26,724 nt of DNA, from NCBI GenBank assembly GCA_030615975.1, contig JAUWYH010000001.1, forward strand, positions 1 through 26,724. Direction: 5' to 3'. A model generated the notes under the pieces. It was not told the DNA's origin. It did no database searches and worked only from the letters and a program-made list of their open reading frames with translations. The translations under genes and the position numbers were made by a program. This document shows positions 17,249-24,359 of the stretch, piece after piece (within the stretch, counting starts at the first letter, position 1; the number at the start of each line of letters is the position of its first letter). Source of the DNA: Candidatus Aminicenantota bacterium (lineage in GTDB: Bacteria; Acidobacteriota; Aminicenantia; Aminicenantales; Aminicenantaceae).

Positions 17249-18145
17249 CTAAATTCTTTCAGCTGCTCTCAATTTGGCTGATCTCGCTCTAAAATTAATG
17301 ACGATTTCTTCTTCATCAGGGATGACGGGCTTTTTTGTCAGAATTTTCAGGATAGGAGGCGAGTCATTTGATGTAGCAAGATCGGCGAATGTATGCTTTA
17401 TTATTCTATCTTCTAATGAATGGAAGGAAATGGCGATAATACGAGCTTTTTTGGGCAGTTTTTGCCCTGTCTTTTCTAAGAAACACGAAAGGCTTTTCAA
17501 TTCTTGGTTGACCTCGATCCGCAGGGCTTGAAAAACTTTTGCTGCAGGATGGGTCTTTCCTTTTTTAGGTCTCCAGGGGCAGATTTCTTCAACGATATGG
17601 CGAAGCTGGGACGTTGTCTCAATTTTTTTAAGTTTTCTTCTTGAAATAATTACTCTGGCAAGCCTGTTGGCCCGTCTGAATTCTCCGTATTCTTGAAATA
17701 TTTTAGCGAGTTTATGTTCTGAATATTTATTGATTATTTTTGAGGCTGTTACTTTATTCCGAAGGTCCATTCTCATATCGAGAGGGCCTTCTCGATTGAA
17801 ACTGAAGCCTCTTTCTGGAGAGTCAAGCTGGAAAGAGGAGAGGCCTAAATCAAGAAGAATCCCTTTTATGTGGGTAAAATCTATTTTGAGATCTGGGAGA
17901 TATCTGAAATCTGAATGATAAAGCGTGACCCTGTCTGCGTAGGGTTCAAGTTTCTTTTTTGCCTTTAGAAGAGAGCTTTCATCGATATCGAAGCCAATAA
18001 GAGTGGCTTTAGGGTTTCTTTTTACTATTTGGAGAGCGTGTCCTGCCACTCCAAGAGTGCAGTCGACATAAATACCTTCTCTTTTAATATCCAGATAATC
18101 CATGACCTCTTCTAAAAGAACAGGAATGTGGCCGTTTCCGTTCAT
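17249..18145 (-). CDS. rsmH: 16S rRNA (cytosine-1402-N4)-methyltransferase RsmH (MraW)
   Basis: RsmH methylates N4 of C1402 in the ribosomal decoding centre using SAM. The 298-aa protein shows HIPVLLEEVMDYL (6-18), the SAM-binding YVDCTLGVAGHA (26-37), GFDID (51-55), GILLDLGLSSFQLD (95-108), RGFSF (112-116) and PLDMRMD (121-127), then the inserted helical domain and a late ISFHSLEDRIIKH block. Its glycine loop reads GVAGH where most relatives have GGGGH. Its ATG overlaps the mraZ stop (ATGA, 18142-18145), the usual mraZ-rsmH arrangement at the head of dcw operons. Confidence 0.96.
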   Translation of the reverse strand: MNGNGHIPVLLEEVMDYLDIKREGIYVDCTLGVAGHALQIVKRNPKATLIGFDIDESSLLKAKKKLEPYADRVTLYHSDFRYLPDLKIDFTHIKGILLDLGLSSFQLDSPERGFSFNREGPLDMRMDLRNKVTASKIINKYSEHKLAKIFQEYGEFRRANRLARVIISRRKLKKIETTSQLRHIVEEICPWRPKKGKTHPAAKVFQALRIEVNQELKSLSCFLEKTGQKLPKKARIIAISFHSLEDRIIKHTFADLATSNDSPPILKILTKKPVIPDEEEIVINFRARSAKLRAAERI

Positions 18146-18609
18146 TTGTCTTTTTTTTGAGGAAGAAGCTCTGAGATGTTTTCAAAATCTTCATCTGTCA
18201 AAGGTTTTCCTTCGAGTGTTTCATCGAGGATGTTTTTATTCCAGATTTCTAGATGATTGGAGAGTCCTATAATCTCAACCTCATCCTCGAGCTTAGCTTT
18301 TTCCCTTAATGACTGAGTGATCAGTATGCGTCCTTTGGAGTCGATTCGATATTTAATCCCTTTTCTGTTTACACGGAGCATGAACTTTCGTACGGTAGGT
18401 TTAAGATGAAGGGCTCCTTCGCTGGCAATACCCGTCAATTCTTCCCAGACAGAGAGAGGGTAGATTTGGACGGCCTCGTCTGTGAGGGAGGTAATGAATA
18501 ATTCTTTTCCGTATTCCTCTTCGATGGCAGAGCGGAATTTTTCCGGAATTTTAATCCGACCGCTCCGATCAAACCTGGCTGCGTAACTTCCTATTAATGA
18601 GTTTCCCAT
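18142..18609 (-). CDS. mraZ: Transcriptional regulator MraZ
   Basis: MraZ is a ring-forming DNA-binding protein with two AbrB-like halves that represses its own dcw operon. The 155-aa sequence carries both signature repeats: DRSGRIKIP (14-22) and DSKGRILI (90-97). The start ATG 18609 is the only suitable one and leaves a 13-residue lead, as in relatives. No strong Shine-Dalgarno is present; the nearest purine run is the GGGA of a MraZ box 4 nt upstream, so the binding site and ribosome docking region coincide. It is the first gene of the operon, with rsmH overlapping by 4 nt. Confidence 0.95.
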   Translation of the reverse strand: MGNSLIGSYAARFDRSGRIKIPEKFRSAIEEEYGKELFITSLTDEAVQIYPLSVWEELTGIASEGALHLKPTVRKFMLRVNRKGIKYRIDSKGRILITQSLREKAKLEDEVEIIGLSNHLEIWNKNILDETLEGKPLTDEDFENISELLPQKKDK

Positions 18610-18628
18610 TTTGTCCCGTTTTGTCCCA
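18605..18628 (-). promoter_or_regulatory. MraZ-binding boxes (three direct repeats)
   Basis: On the minus strand three copies of TGGG or CGGG occur exactly every 10 bp (18628-18625 TGGG, 18618-18615 CGGG, 18608-18605 TGGG); the first two are each followed by ACAAAA. This matches the known MraZ target: TGGGN-type repeats separated by about 5 bp near the mraZ promoter. The last box overlaps the start codon (A-TGGG), so bound MraZ would block early transcription and the translation start region. Confidence 0.85.
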
Positions 18629-18638
18629 TTTTTTCTAA

Positions 18639-18667
18639 AATATATGGGAGAAAAAATTCAATGTCAA
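18639..18667 (-). promoter_or_regulatory. dcw operon promoter (Pmra)
   Basis: Reading on the minus strand: perfect -35 TTGACA (18667-18662), 17-bp spacer, -10 TATATT (18644-18639). Transcription should begin near 18632, giving a leader of roughly 23 nt before mraZ. Upstream of the -35 lie A/T tracts (18668 to about 18715) that resemble an UP element. The MraZ boxes follow immediately downstream. Confidence 0.8.
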
Positions 18668-18890
18668 GAAAAAAATATAAAAAAATTCATTTATTTTATT
18701 TATTTTCTATATATTGTAGAAAGATGGAAATGACCGCTATATTTAGATTAGTGAATCAGTGATTCAGTCACACAGTGACTCGTTATTATTTCTTTTAAAA
18801 TTTATCATCGACAGACAGTCTGCATATAAAAGGTGATTAATAAATGTAGAACCCGCTCCTCGGGCTGAACGAGATAGCCGAATTGTTGTG
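18668..18890. other. Noncoding region with a cluster of perfect dyads
   Basis: Between the DUF2007-like gene and the dcw promoter no supported gene exists. After A/T tracts come three perfect inverted repeats: TGAATCA-G-TGATTCA (18752-18766), AGTCAC-ACA-GTGACT (18766-18780, sharing one base with the first) and CAGAC-A-GTCTG (18812-18822). A more GC-rich patch follows with CCCG-5 nt-CGGG (18852-18864). None is followed by a convincing T-run on either strand, so I do not call a terminator. They could be protein-binding sites or a structured transcript end. Confidence 0.5.
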
Positions 18891-19151
18891 TTACTCTGTC
18901 TCTGTTTGTTTAAGGAGCTTTTTGGCGCGAGAATAATCTTTTTCAGAGACAAAAATCTTTATTTCTCCAAGGCCATCGGCAGAAAAAGGATGAATGGATT
19001 GGGCTACCTGTCCTCTGAAAAGACAAGAAATGTCATGGCTTTTAAGAAAGCTTCTAATCACTTCTGCTTCGACTGGCCCCCAAACTTTGCGCACTTCTTT
19101 GAGTTTAAGATTTTGGTTTGCGTTTTTCTTTTTCCCTCTATTTTTATCCAT
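18891..19151 (-). CDS. DUF2007-like small protein (putative signal-transducing)
   Basis: This 86-aa protein has a basic, low-complexity N-terminus (1-19) and then a domain (about 20-81) with the order seen in DUF2007 proteins: a gluconate of short strand, helix VEAEVIRSFLKSHDI (27-41), strand SCLF, a loop with HPFSADGLG, strand EIKIFV (63-68) and a final helix DYSRAKKLL (72-80). This is the ferredoxin-like pattern of the family, whose function is unknown although PII-like signalling has been suggested. Its ATG overlaps the Nudix gene's end by 8 nt, so the two are probably translated together. The family call is by pattern only. Confidence 0.7.
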   Translation of the reverse strand: MDKNRGKKKNANQNLKLKEVRKVWGPVEAEVIRSFLKSHDISCLFRGQVAQSIHPFSADGLGEIKIFVSEKDYSRAKKLLKQTETE

Positions 19152-19572
19152 AGTTTTTTCTTTTTTTACGCTCGAAATAATCCTCTAAGATTTTATTATG
19201 GTCGAAAGCAAGTCGAAAACTGACTTCTTCCTTTGTGAATACTCCGATTTCCTGAGCATCATCCTCAGCTTTTGGCTTTCCTGAAGCTCTGGCCACATAA
19301 ACAGTTGAAATTGTGTGCTGGCGAGGATCACGCTTCGGGTCTGAGTAGGTATGCAGCTGATACAGGAGCTCGACATCAAGAGATGTTTCTTCTTTAGCCT
19401 CTCTAACGGCTGCTTTTTCTAAAGATTCTCCATAGTCGACAAAACCTCCTGGAAGTGCCCAGCCATGGGGAGAATTTTTCCTTTTGATGAGGACAATGCC
19501 TTCACAGCCATCCTCTCTTTTGATTTCAATAATAATATCTACCGTAGGAACTGGATTCCTGTATTTTTTCAA
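19144..19572 (-). CDS. Nudix hydrolase (ADP-ribose pyrophosphatase-like)
   Basis: This 142-aa protein carries the Nudix box at 43-65: G43, E49, R57, E58, E61 and E62 in the GX5EX7REUXEE pattern, with SL where the consensus has GU. The N-terminus YRNPVPTVDIII (4-15) and the HGWALPGGFVDYGE run (36-49) resemble small archaeal/bacterial ADP-ribose pyrophosphatases. Such enzymes hydrolyse nucleoside diphosphates linked to another moiety; the exact substrate is uncertain. The start is TTG 19572, forced because an in-frame TGA lies four codons upstream. The purine run GAGAGGA sits unusually close to it. It lies 105 nt after the FBPase gene, same strand, and overlaps the DUF2007-like gene. Confidence 0.85.
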   Translation of the reverse strand: MKKYRNPVPTVDIIIEIKREDGCEGIVLIKRKNSPHGWALPGGFVDYGESLEKAAVREAKEETSLDVELLYQLHTYSDPKRDPRQHTISTVYVARASGKPKAEDDAQEIGVFTKEEVSFRLAFDHNKILEDYFERKKRKNYG

Positions 19573-19677
19573 GATCCTCTCATTTTTTCTAAAATTTATT
19601 GTCGGCCGGCGCTCTACAAGTAAAGGTGGTAAAACTAAATACTGTGTTCCCTTGGAGAATGACAGCTTAAGAGCTTC

Positions 19678-20778
19678 TCAATCTTTGACCTTGAATTTCT
19701 TGTTGAGCTTTTCCAGTTTTTCTACAATGCCTCCGTATTCCAGTTCGCTATAAGGAAGCATTGCTGCTCCGGAAAATCCTTGTCGTCTTATAGCTGTTGC
19801 CTTTTCAGATACCTGGGTCCTTATATAATCCCAGTATGGGTGATCGAAAACGTCAGCAGGTTCTGTAAACTTGCCTTCTCTTACAGAAAAAGCAGCTCCA
19901 GTGACAACCGGAGGTCCGTCGAAGAAGGAAATTGTCGAGTTCAACTTGCAAGGCATCAGAGGCCCGATATGGCTTCCTCTCATGAATCCGGCCACATAAT
20001 GTCCGATTTGAAACGGTCCTAGGACTTCTCCAGTTGCTGGAAATTCACCCTGAACACGGACAAGAGCCACGGGATCATCTTTTCCTGTATATTTTCCAGC
20101 TATATTGTGTAAACGAGTAGTAGAAATAGATAGAGCTTGGTTTCCTGTACTTCGGGAGTAAATACTCTCGATTACATATCTTTCGTTGTCACGAAGCAAG
20201 GCGGCGATATCATACAGTTCCTCAGGAGCATTGAGTTCAATGATCTTGTCTTTTTCCGTGTATTCGACATCGATGATATGAAAAGTATAACCATCGCTCA
20301 TTTTAGGGCTTAAAATGAGTCCAGCGCAATACATTGGATCAGCAAATGCAAGATAGAAAGGCAGATTGTAGGCTCCTGGATCAGTTTTATCTGCAGCGAA
20401 AAAGATAAAGGGTTCGTTTGGTCTTTCTTCAAATTCAATCTCTGCCACCGCAGGTCCCATTCCTTTTATGTTTCCGCTGAAGGCATCTTTCAACAGGTCT
20501 TGTCCTGCCCCGTAAAGCCCTTGTTTTTTTGCAACGGCTGTTCCAGCAATAAAGGCATCCCAGGCCAATTTATGAATTTTTTCATCCAGAATGCCTCTTT
20601 CGTGTGTACATAGAATAGCAATATCGTCGCCTGTAAAACTGATATATAAGTCGATTATTAAATTTTTGCCGTTTTCCTGAACGAAGTTTTTGACTTCATT
20701 CACAAGAGCTTGGCTGGGGGTGATGTGCCCGCCGATACTGCCTATATCAGCTTTTAAGACGCTTAGGGTGATTTTCAT
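19678..20778 (-). CDS. fbp: Class V fructose-1,6-bisphosphate aldolase/phosphatase
   Basis: This 366-aa protein is the archaeal-type bifunctional enzyme of gluconeogenesis: it condenses DHAP and GAP to fructose-1,6-bisphosphate and then removes the C1 phosphate. Visible features are D11 and H18 (KADIGSIGGH), the acidic pair D51-D52 (FTGDD), KTDPGAYN (131-138), DPMYCAGLILSP (147-158), YTGKDDPVA (230-238) and LEYGG (346-350). Family knowledge places the Schiff-base lysine and partner tyrosines at positions equivalent to K233, Y230 and Y348, all present, so both activities are expected. The ATG has GGGAGG 5 bp upstream. A TTGACA lies at 20849-20844 (minus), but no well-spaced -10 is evident. Confidence 0.92.
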   Translation of the reverse strand: MKITLSVLKADIGSIGGHITPSQALVNEVKNFVQENGKNLIIDLYISFTGDDIAILCTHERGILDEKIHKLAWDAFIAGTAVAKKQGLYGAGQDLLKDAFSGNIKGMGPAVAEIEFEERPNEPFIFFAADKTDPGAYNLPFYLAFADPMYCAGLILSPKMSDGYTFHIIDVEYTEKDKIIELNAPEELYDIAALLRDNERYVIESIYSRSTGNQALSISTTRLHNIAGKYTGKDDPVALVRVQGEFPATGEVLGPFQIGHYVAGFMRGSHIGPLMPCKLNSTISFFDGPPVVTGAAFSVREGKFTEPADVFDHPYWDYIRTQVSEKATAIRRQGFSGAAMLPYSELEYGGIVEKLEKLNKKFKVKD

Positions 20779-20958
20779 GAATACCTCCCTTTAAAAAATT
20801 TGAATTTATAATATAAGTCATTCTAAATTGTTTATTCTTCAAATGTCAACTGTCCTTCCACTGAACCAGTGTCCAATTTTTCATACATATGTCAAAAAAA
20901 GAGGACAAAAATATGATCTAATAACTCAGTCTCAGCCTAGTAAAATTGGCATGAAGTT

Positions 20959-20967
20959 TGCTATAAT
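20959..20967 (+). promoter_or_regulatory. Extended -10 promoter for the FecR/Trp-rich gene
   Basis: TGCTATAAT is a perfect extended -10 (TG, one base, TATAAT), ending 34 bp before the start codon at 21002. No good -35 is seen at the right spacing, which extended -10 promoters tolerate. The AT-rich segment toward the divergent FBPase gene (20779-20958) also has a short dyad, CACTG-AAC-CAGTG (20859-20871), of unknown role. Confidence 0.5.
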
Positions 20968-21001
20968 ATTTCTGAACTCCTTAATTAAAAAGGAGGGGAA
21001 A

Positions 21002-23077
21002 ATGAGACTGAAAAAATTAAGTTTTTTAGCAATTTTCGCTGTTGTTCTTTTCCTTCCATCTTCAATTCTTTCTAAATCACATTATGAATATATTTACTCA
21101 CCAGAATCAGATATCTATTTCGGTCATATTAGCTTTACTGAAGTCAAATACGACGGCAAGGATCCGGTAGTAATCAGAGAAGGAGAGAGGACGCCTGAAA
21201 TTGCAGTTTTGAACCTCCCCTTAACTTTTGGAGATATTATTCGTACAACTGCCAGCAGAAGGTGTGAGATTCAGTTTGATACTGGCACTATTATCAGGCT
21301 TGACCTCGATACTGAATTAAAGATTGAAACGATTCTGGCCCAGAGCCTCAGTTCAAGGAAAAAGATCACCAATCTTGTTCTCAATAAAGGTCAAATCTAC
21401 ATTATGTACAAAAAGTATAATTCTCGGGAAGTTTTTCAGGTCATCACTTCTAACGCTGCTGTGAAAATGAAGCATAAGACAGTGGCCATGATAAAAGCCC
21501 GAGAGGACAGAATTACAGATGTCCAAGTGAAGCACGGGAAAGCTTATGTTTTATACGGACCCGATGCAGATCATCTCAAAGAAGAAAAGGTAAAAAAGCT
21601 ACAGAAATTGTCTGTCTCTAGAGATCGCAAGGTTTTTTATGATGAATACAGACCAGATGTTGATTTTGAGCTTTGGAATGAGGTGATAAACGAGAATTTT
21701 CAAGAGCTCCATAAAGGGAAAAGTTTTCTCCCCAAACCTATACAGAAATTTCCTAAAGCTGTCTTTTATTTTGCTCAAAAGTATTCGAACCTCTACGGAG
21801 AATGGATGTGGACCAAACTTTATGGCTATGTGTGGCGTCCCAATTACAATGATTATTATCCTTGGGGATCGTGGCAGCCTTACAATTATGGAAAATGGAG
21901 AGAGGTAAACGGCCAACTTTTCTGGGTCCCTGAGGAAACCTGGGGTTGGGTGCCCTATCATCTTGGTCTCTGGCTTTGGGACAAAGATAATGGCTGGGTT
22001 TGGCTTCCTGGATCTGCCTTTGCTCCAGCTTGGGTGGCATGGGATTTTTTTATGGGTTATTATACATGGAGACCATGGTCCCTATTTGATTGGTACAATC
22101 CTTCTGGATATTATTATGCCCAAGGATATAATTATTGGGAATCTTATGCTGGTCCAGAAGACAAGGCTCAAAAAACACCTCCTATTCGTCGTGTTATCCG
22201 GAAAGATCAGTTGAAGAAAAAAGAGAGTTCTCAATACCCGCGACCTAAAGAATTAAAGAAAGTTTATAACAATTACGTTTCAGCATTAAAGAAGAATGAT
22301 AAAAGAGTCCTCGATACTCTTCAGAAGATTCCCGAACAGATGATTATAGTCAAAGGCAAAGATTTAAATGTTTCAAGAATCCAAGAGAAAAGCATAAGAT
22401 TTAAGCAGCTTTCAGAACAATTAGAATCATCTCCACAACAAAAACAAGTATTTCCTCAGAAATTTCCTCAAGACCCTGATCTGAAGGCGGCGTGGACTTT
22501 CAGGCGAAATAGAGAAGTGACTGAGCTCAGAAAGCATGTGATATCTTCGTTTATCAGAGAAAAAGAAGAAGTATCAGGTGCAAGAAAAGATTTGCCATTA
22601 TCAGGCACAAAAATAGCTGTCAGTCCTAAAACAGAAGTCGATGCCAAAAAGATTCCTTTCTCTAAGGAAAAGGCTGCTCTTAGTAAAAAAGGAAATATTG
22701 TTTCCCTTCCTAAGGCTAAACCATTCAAGCTACATTCTTCCATGGGAATCAGCGAATGGACTCCCATGCGACTCAGGGATTGGAATCCTGATGTGAGAAC
22801 CGCTCAAAGGATGGGAGTTAAGATAACATATTCGAGCAGAGCCAATGAAATCCGCTGCCCTGCCCTTAATTTATCCTCAAAAAATGTTGTGGTTTCAAGA
22901 TCAAGGCTGAGTTCCAGAGGTGGTTTTCATTCTTCTGGGAGCAGCAGTAGTTCCGGGTCTGGCTCTTCTTCAGGAAGCTCCGGGGGAAGCAGTTCCGCGG
23001 GGAGTTCAAGTAAGGGTTCTTCAAGTGGAAGCTCGAGTTCAAGCGGTGGATCTAAAGGCGGAGGCGTGAAAAAATAG
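21002..23077 (+). CDS. Secreted FecR-like protein with Trp-rich (DUF6600-like) domain and Ser/Gly tail
   Basis: I start this at ATG 21002 (691 aa) because AGGAGG (20991-20996) precedes it and it begins with a signal peptide (1 to about 25, MRLKKLSF then a hydrophobic core). Residues about 60-190 look like a FecR-type beta domain (GDIIRT, FDTGTIIRLD, LVLNKGQIYI, VFQVITSNAAVKMK). Residues 265-380 form an aromatic block with repeated W-P and YxWRP motifs (YGYVWRPNY, WGSWQPYNYGKWR, WGWVPYHLG, GWVWLPGSAFAPAWV), the pattern of DUF6600 proteins. A charged linker follows (385-640), then a 45-residue Ser/Gly tail ending GGGVKK. The function is unknown; a cell-surface or periplasmic role is inferred. 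Its stop lies 12 nt from the convergent M23 gene. Confidence 0.8.
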   Translation: MRLKKLSFLAIFAVVLFLPSSILSKSHYEYIYSPESDIYFGHISFTEVKYDGKDPVVIREGERTPEIAVLNLPLTFGDIIRTTASRRCEIQFDTGTIIRLDLDTELKIETILAQSLSSRKKITNLVLNKGQIYIMYKKYNSREVFQVITSNAAVKMKHKTVAMIKAREDRITDVQVKHGKAYVLYGPDADHLKEEKVKKLQKLSVSRDRKVFYDEYRPDVDFELWNEVINENFQELHKGKSFLPKPIQKFPKAVFYFAQKYSNLYGEWMWTKLYGYVWRPNYNDYYPWGSWQPYNYGKWREVNGQLFWVPEETWGWVPYHLGLWLWDKDNGWVWLPGSAFAPAWVAWDFFMGYYTWRPWSLFDWYNPSGYYYAQGYNYWESYAGPEDKAQKTPPIRRVIRKDQLKKKESSQYPRPKELKKVYNNYVSALKKNDKRVLDTLQKIPEQMIIVKGKDLNVSRIQEKSIRFKQLSEQLESSPQQKQVFPQKFPQDPDLKAAWTFRRNREVTELRKHVISSFIREKEEVSGARKDLPLSGTKIAVSPKTEVDAKKIPFSKEKAALSKKGNIVSLPKAKPFKLHSSMGISEWTPMRLRDWNPDVRTAQRMGVKITYSSRANEIRCPALNLSSKNVVVSRSRLSSRGGFHSSGSSSSSGSGSSSGSSGGSSSAGSSSKGSSSGSSSSSGGSKGGGVKK

Positions 23078-23082
23078 TCGAG

Positions 23083-23115
23083 AAAAATCTCAAATACAAA
23101 AAGATAAATTTGAGA
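23083..23115 (-). terminator. Weak intrinsic terminator of the M23 gene
   Basis: On the minus strand TCTCAAAT (23115-23108) and ATTTGAGA (23095-23088) form an 8-bp stem around a 12-nt loop, immediately followed by five T (23087-23083). The M23 stop codon (23092-23090) falls inside the second arm. The stem is AT-rich, so termination may be inefficient. Confidence 0.35.
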
Positions 23116-24355
23116 ATAGATTAAGGGGAGATTCAAGTAAGAAACGATACACCTCAGCTTCTTTCCTATAATCTTCGAGAAATTCCATTCGAAGAGGTTT
23201 CACCGACCTAAATCTCCATGCAAGCGGATTGATGTATTTACCTCTGTATTTAATTCTATAGTCCAAGTGAGGACCGGTAGATTCTCCTGATGAGCCCACA
23301 TAGCCGATAACTTGCCCCCCTTTGACTTTTGCGCCTTTTCTTATTCCTTTTTCGTATCCTTTTAGATGAAGGTACATTGTTTCGTAGGTGTTTTTGTGGC
23401 GGATTCTGATCATACGGCCTGAATTCCTGTTCCGTCCAACAAAGGTTACGGTTCCGTCTGCTGTTGCTTGGACTGGGGTTCCGATACGAGCCGCATAATC
23501 CACTCCATAGTGGGGACGATAAACCTTGCGGATAGGATGAAGCCTTCTTAGGCTGAAACGGGAAGTTATTCGAGCAAATTTGATGGGAGATTTTAAAAAT
23601 TCTTTCCTTAAGGAATTCCCATCAATATCAAAATAGTCCGATTCTTCTGTGTCAGGATAAGTGTAGCGGAAGGCTCGGAATGTCTTGCCTTGATTGGTGA
23701 ATTCTGCGGCAAGGATATTTCTGTAGCCGACAAATTCCCCATAAAGATATTTTTTTTCAAAAATAATTTTGAATGAGTCTCCCTGGCGGAGGTCGGTGTA
23801 AAAATCGATGTCCCAGGCAAAAAGCTCTGCTAAAGAAAGGGCTAAAATATCTTTTTCGTTTTCTCGAGCGACAGCAGAGATAGGATTATCTTCGATGACG
23901 CCCCATATCATCTTGACTGTGATATCAAAAGGAACTTTTTTTATTTCTGCCAGATATACATTTTCTTTTTTCTGGATGTAAAGATATTTTTCGGAATCGA
24001 TATCGTATTCTAAAGAGATAAATTTTTCATCTTCGGAATAGAAAATGCGAATTTCATGTCCTGTTTTTATTTTGGCCAAATCATAGACATGCTTCACTTC
24101 TTCTCTTAGCTTATGGATCTCAATGGGAGGGAAATTGTAGGGACCTAGAATGTCTGTGAGGGTCATTCTTTTTTGGATAATCACTTTATTTTCACTAAGT
24201 GATGGTGGTGCATCCGAAATTTTTAATTCAGTAGTTTCTTTTTTTTCTTCAAGCAAAGGCTCTTTTTTATGAAGAAAGCTCAGGATTATAAAGAGGAAGA
24301 ATAAGAGAAATATGAACAAGAGAAAATAGATACGCTCAAGAATTCTTTTTTTCAT
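23090..24355 (-). CDS. Membrane-anchored M23-family peptidase (LytM domain)
   Basis: This 421-aa protein has an N-terminal hydrophobic anchor (about 9-28), a region starting MTLTDILGPYNFPPIEIHKL (64-83) like the LysM/OapA-type segment of MepM/YebA proteins, a middle beta domain (about 100-255), and the M23 domain (about 262-382). Zinc-site residues are H282 and D286 (HYGVD) and H330 (YLHL). The final motif reads HLD (363-365) where most LytM peptidases have HxH; HLDFR-like variants occur in some families. It probably cleaves peptidoglycan crosslinks or activates hydrolases in the periplasm. It follows the symporter gene by 4 nt. Activity is likely but not certain because of the HxD site. Confidence 0.85.
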   Translation of the reverse strand: MKKRILERIYFLLFIFLLFFLFIILSFLHKKEPLLEEKKETTELKISDAPPSLSENKVIIQKRMTLTDILGPYNFPPIEIHKLREEVKHVYDLAKIKTGHEIRIFYSEDEKFISLEYDIDSEKYLYIQKKENVYLAEIKKVPFDITVKMIWGVIEDNPISAVARENEKDILALSLAELFAWDIDFYTDLRQGDSFKIIFEKKYLYGEFVGYRNILAAEFTNQGKTFRAFRYTYPDTEESDYFDIDGNSLRKEFLKSPIKFARITSRFSLRRLHPIRKVYRPHYGVDYAARIGTPVQATADGTVTFVGRNRNSGRMIRIRHKNTYETMYLHLKGYEKGIRKGAKVKGGQVIGYVGSSGESTGPHLDYRIKYRGKYINPLAWRFRSVKPLRMEFLEDYRKEAEVYRFLLESPLNLFSNLSFCI

Positions 24356-24359
24356 CGAT

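Noticed and set aside
18764..18952. 62-aa minus-strand frame overlapping the DUF2007-like gene
   Set aside because: No Shine-Dalgarno, overlaps a better gene out of frame, and runs through the dyads.
20828..21001. 58-residue N-terminal extension of the FecR-like protein
   Set aside because: It would bury the signal peptide, lacks a ribosome site and contains the extended -10 promoter; ATG 21002 has AGGAGG.
22920..23070. Ser/Gly repeat considered as a DNA tandem repeat element
   Set aside because: Codons vary (agc, tct, tca, agt) with no fixed DNA unit, so it is protein low complexity rather than a repeat array.
22927..23136. Antisense frame rich in Pro, Glu and Leu
   Set aside because: It is the complement of the Ser/Gly-coding low-complexity tail, not an independent gene.
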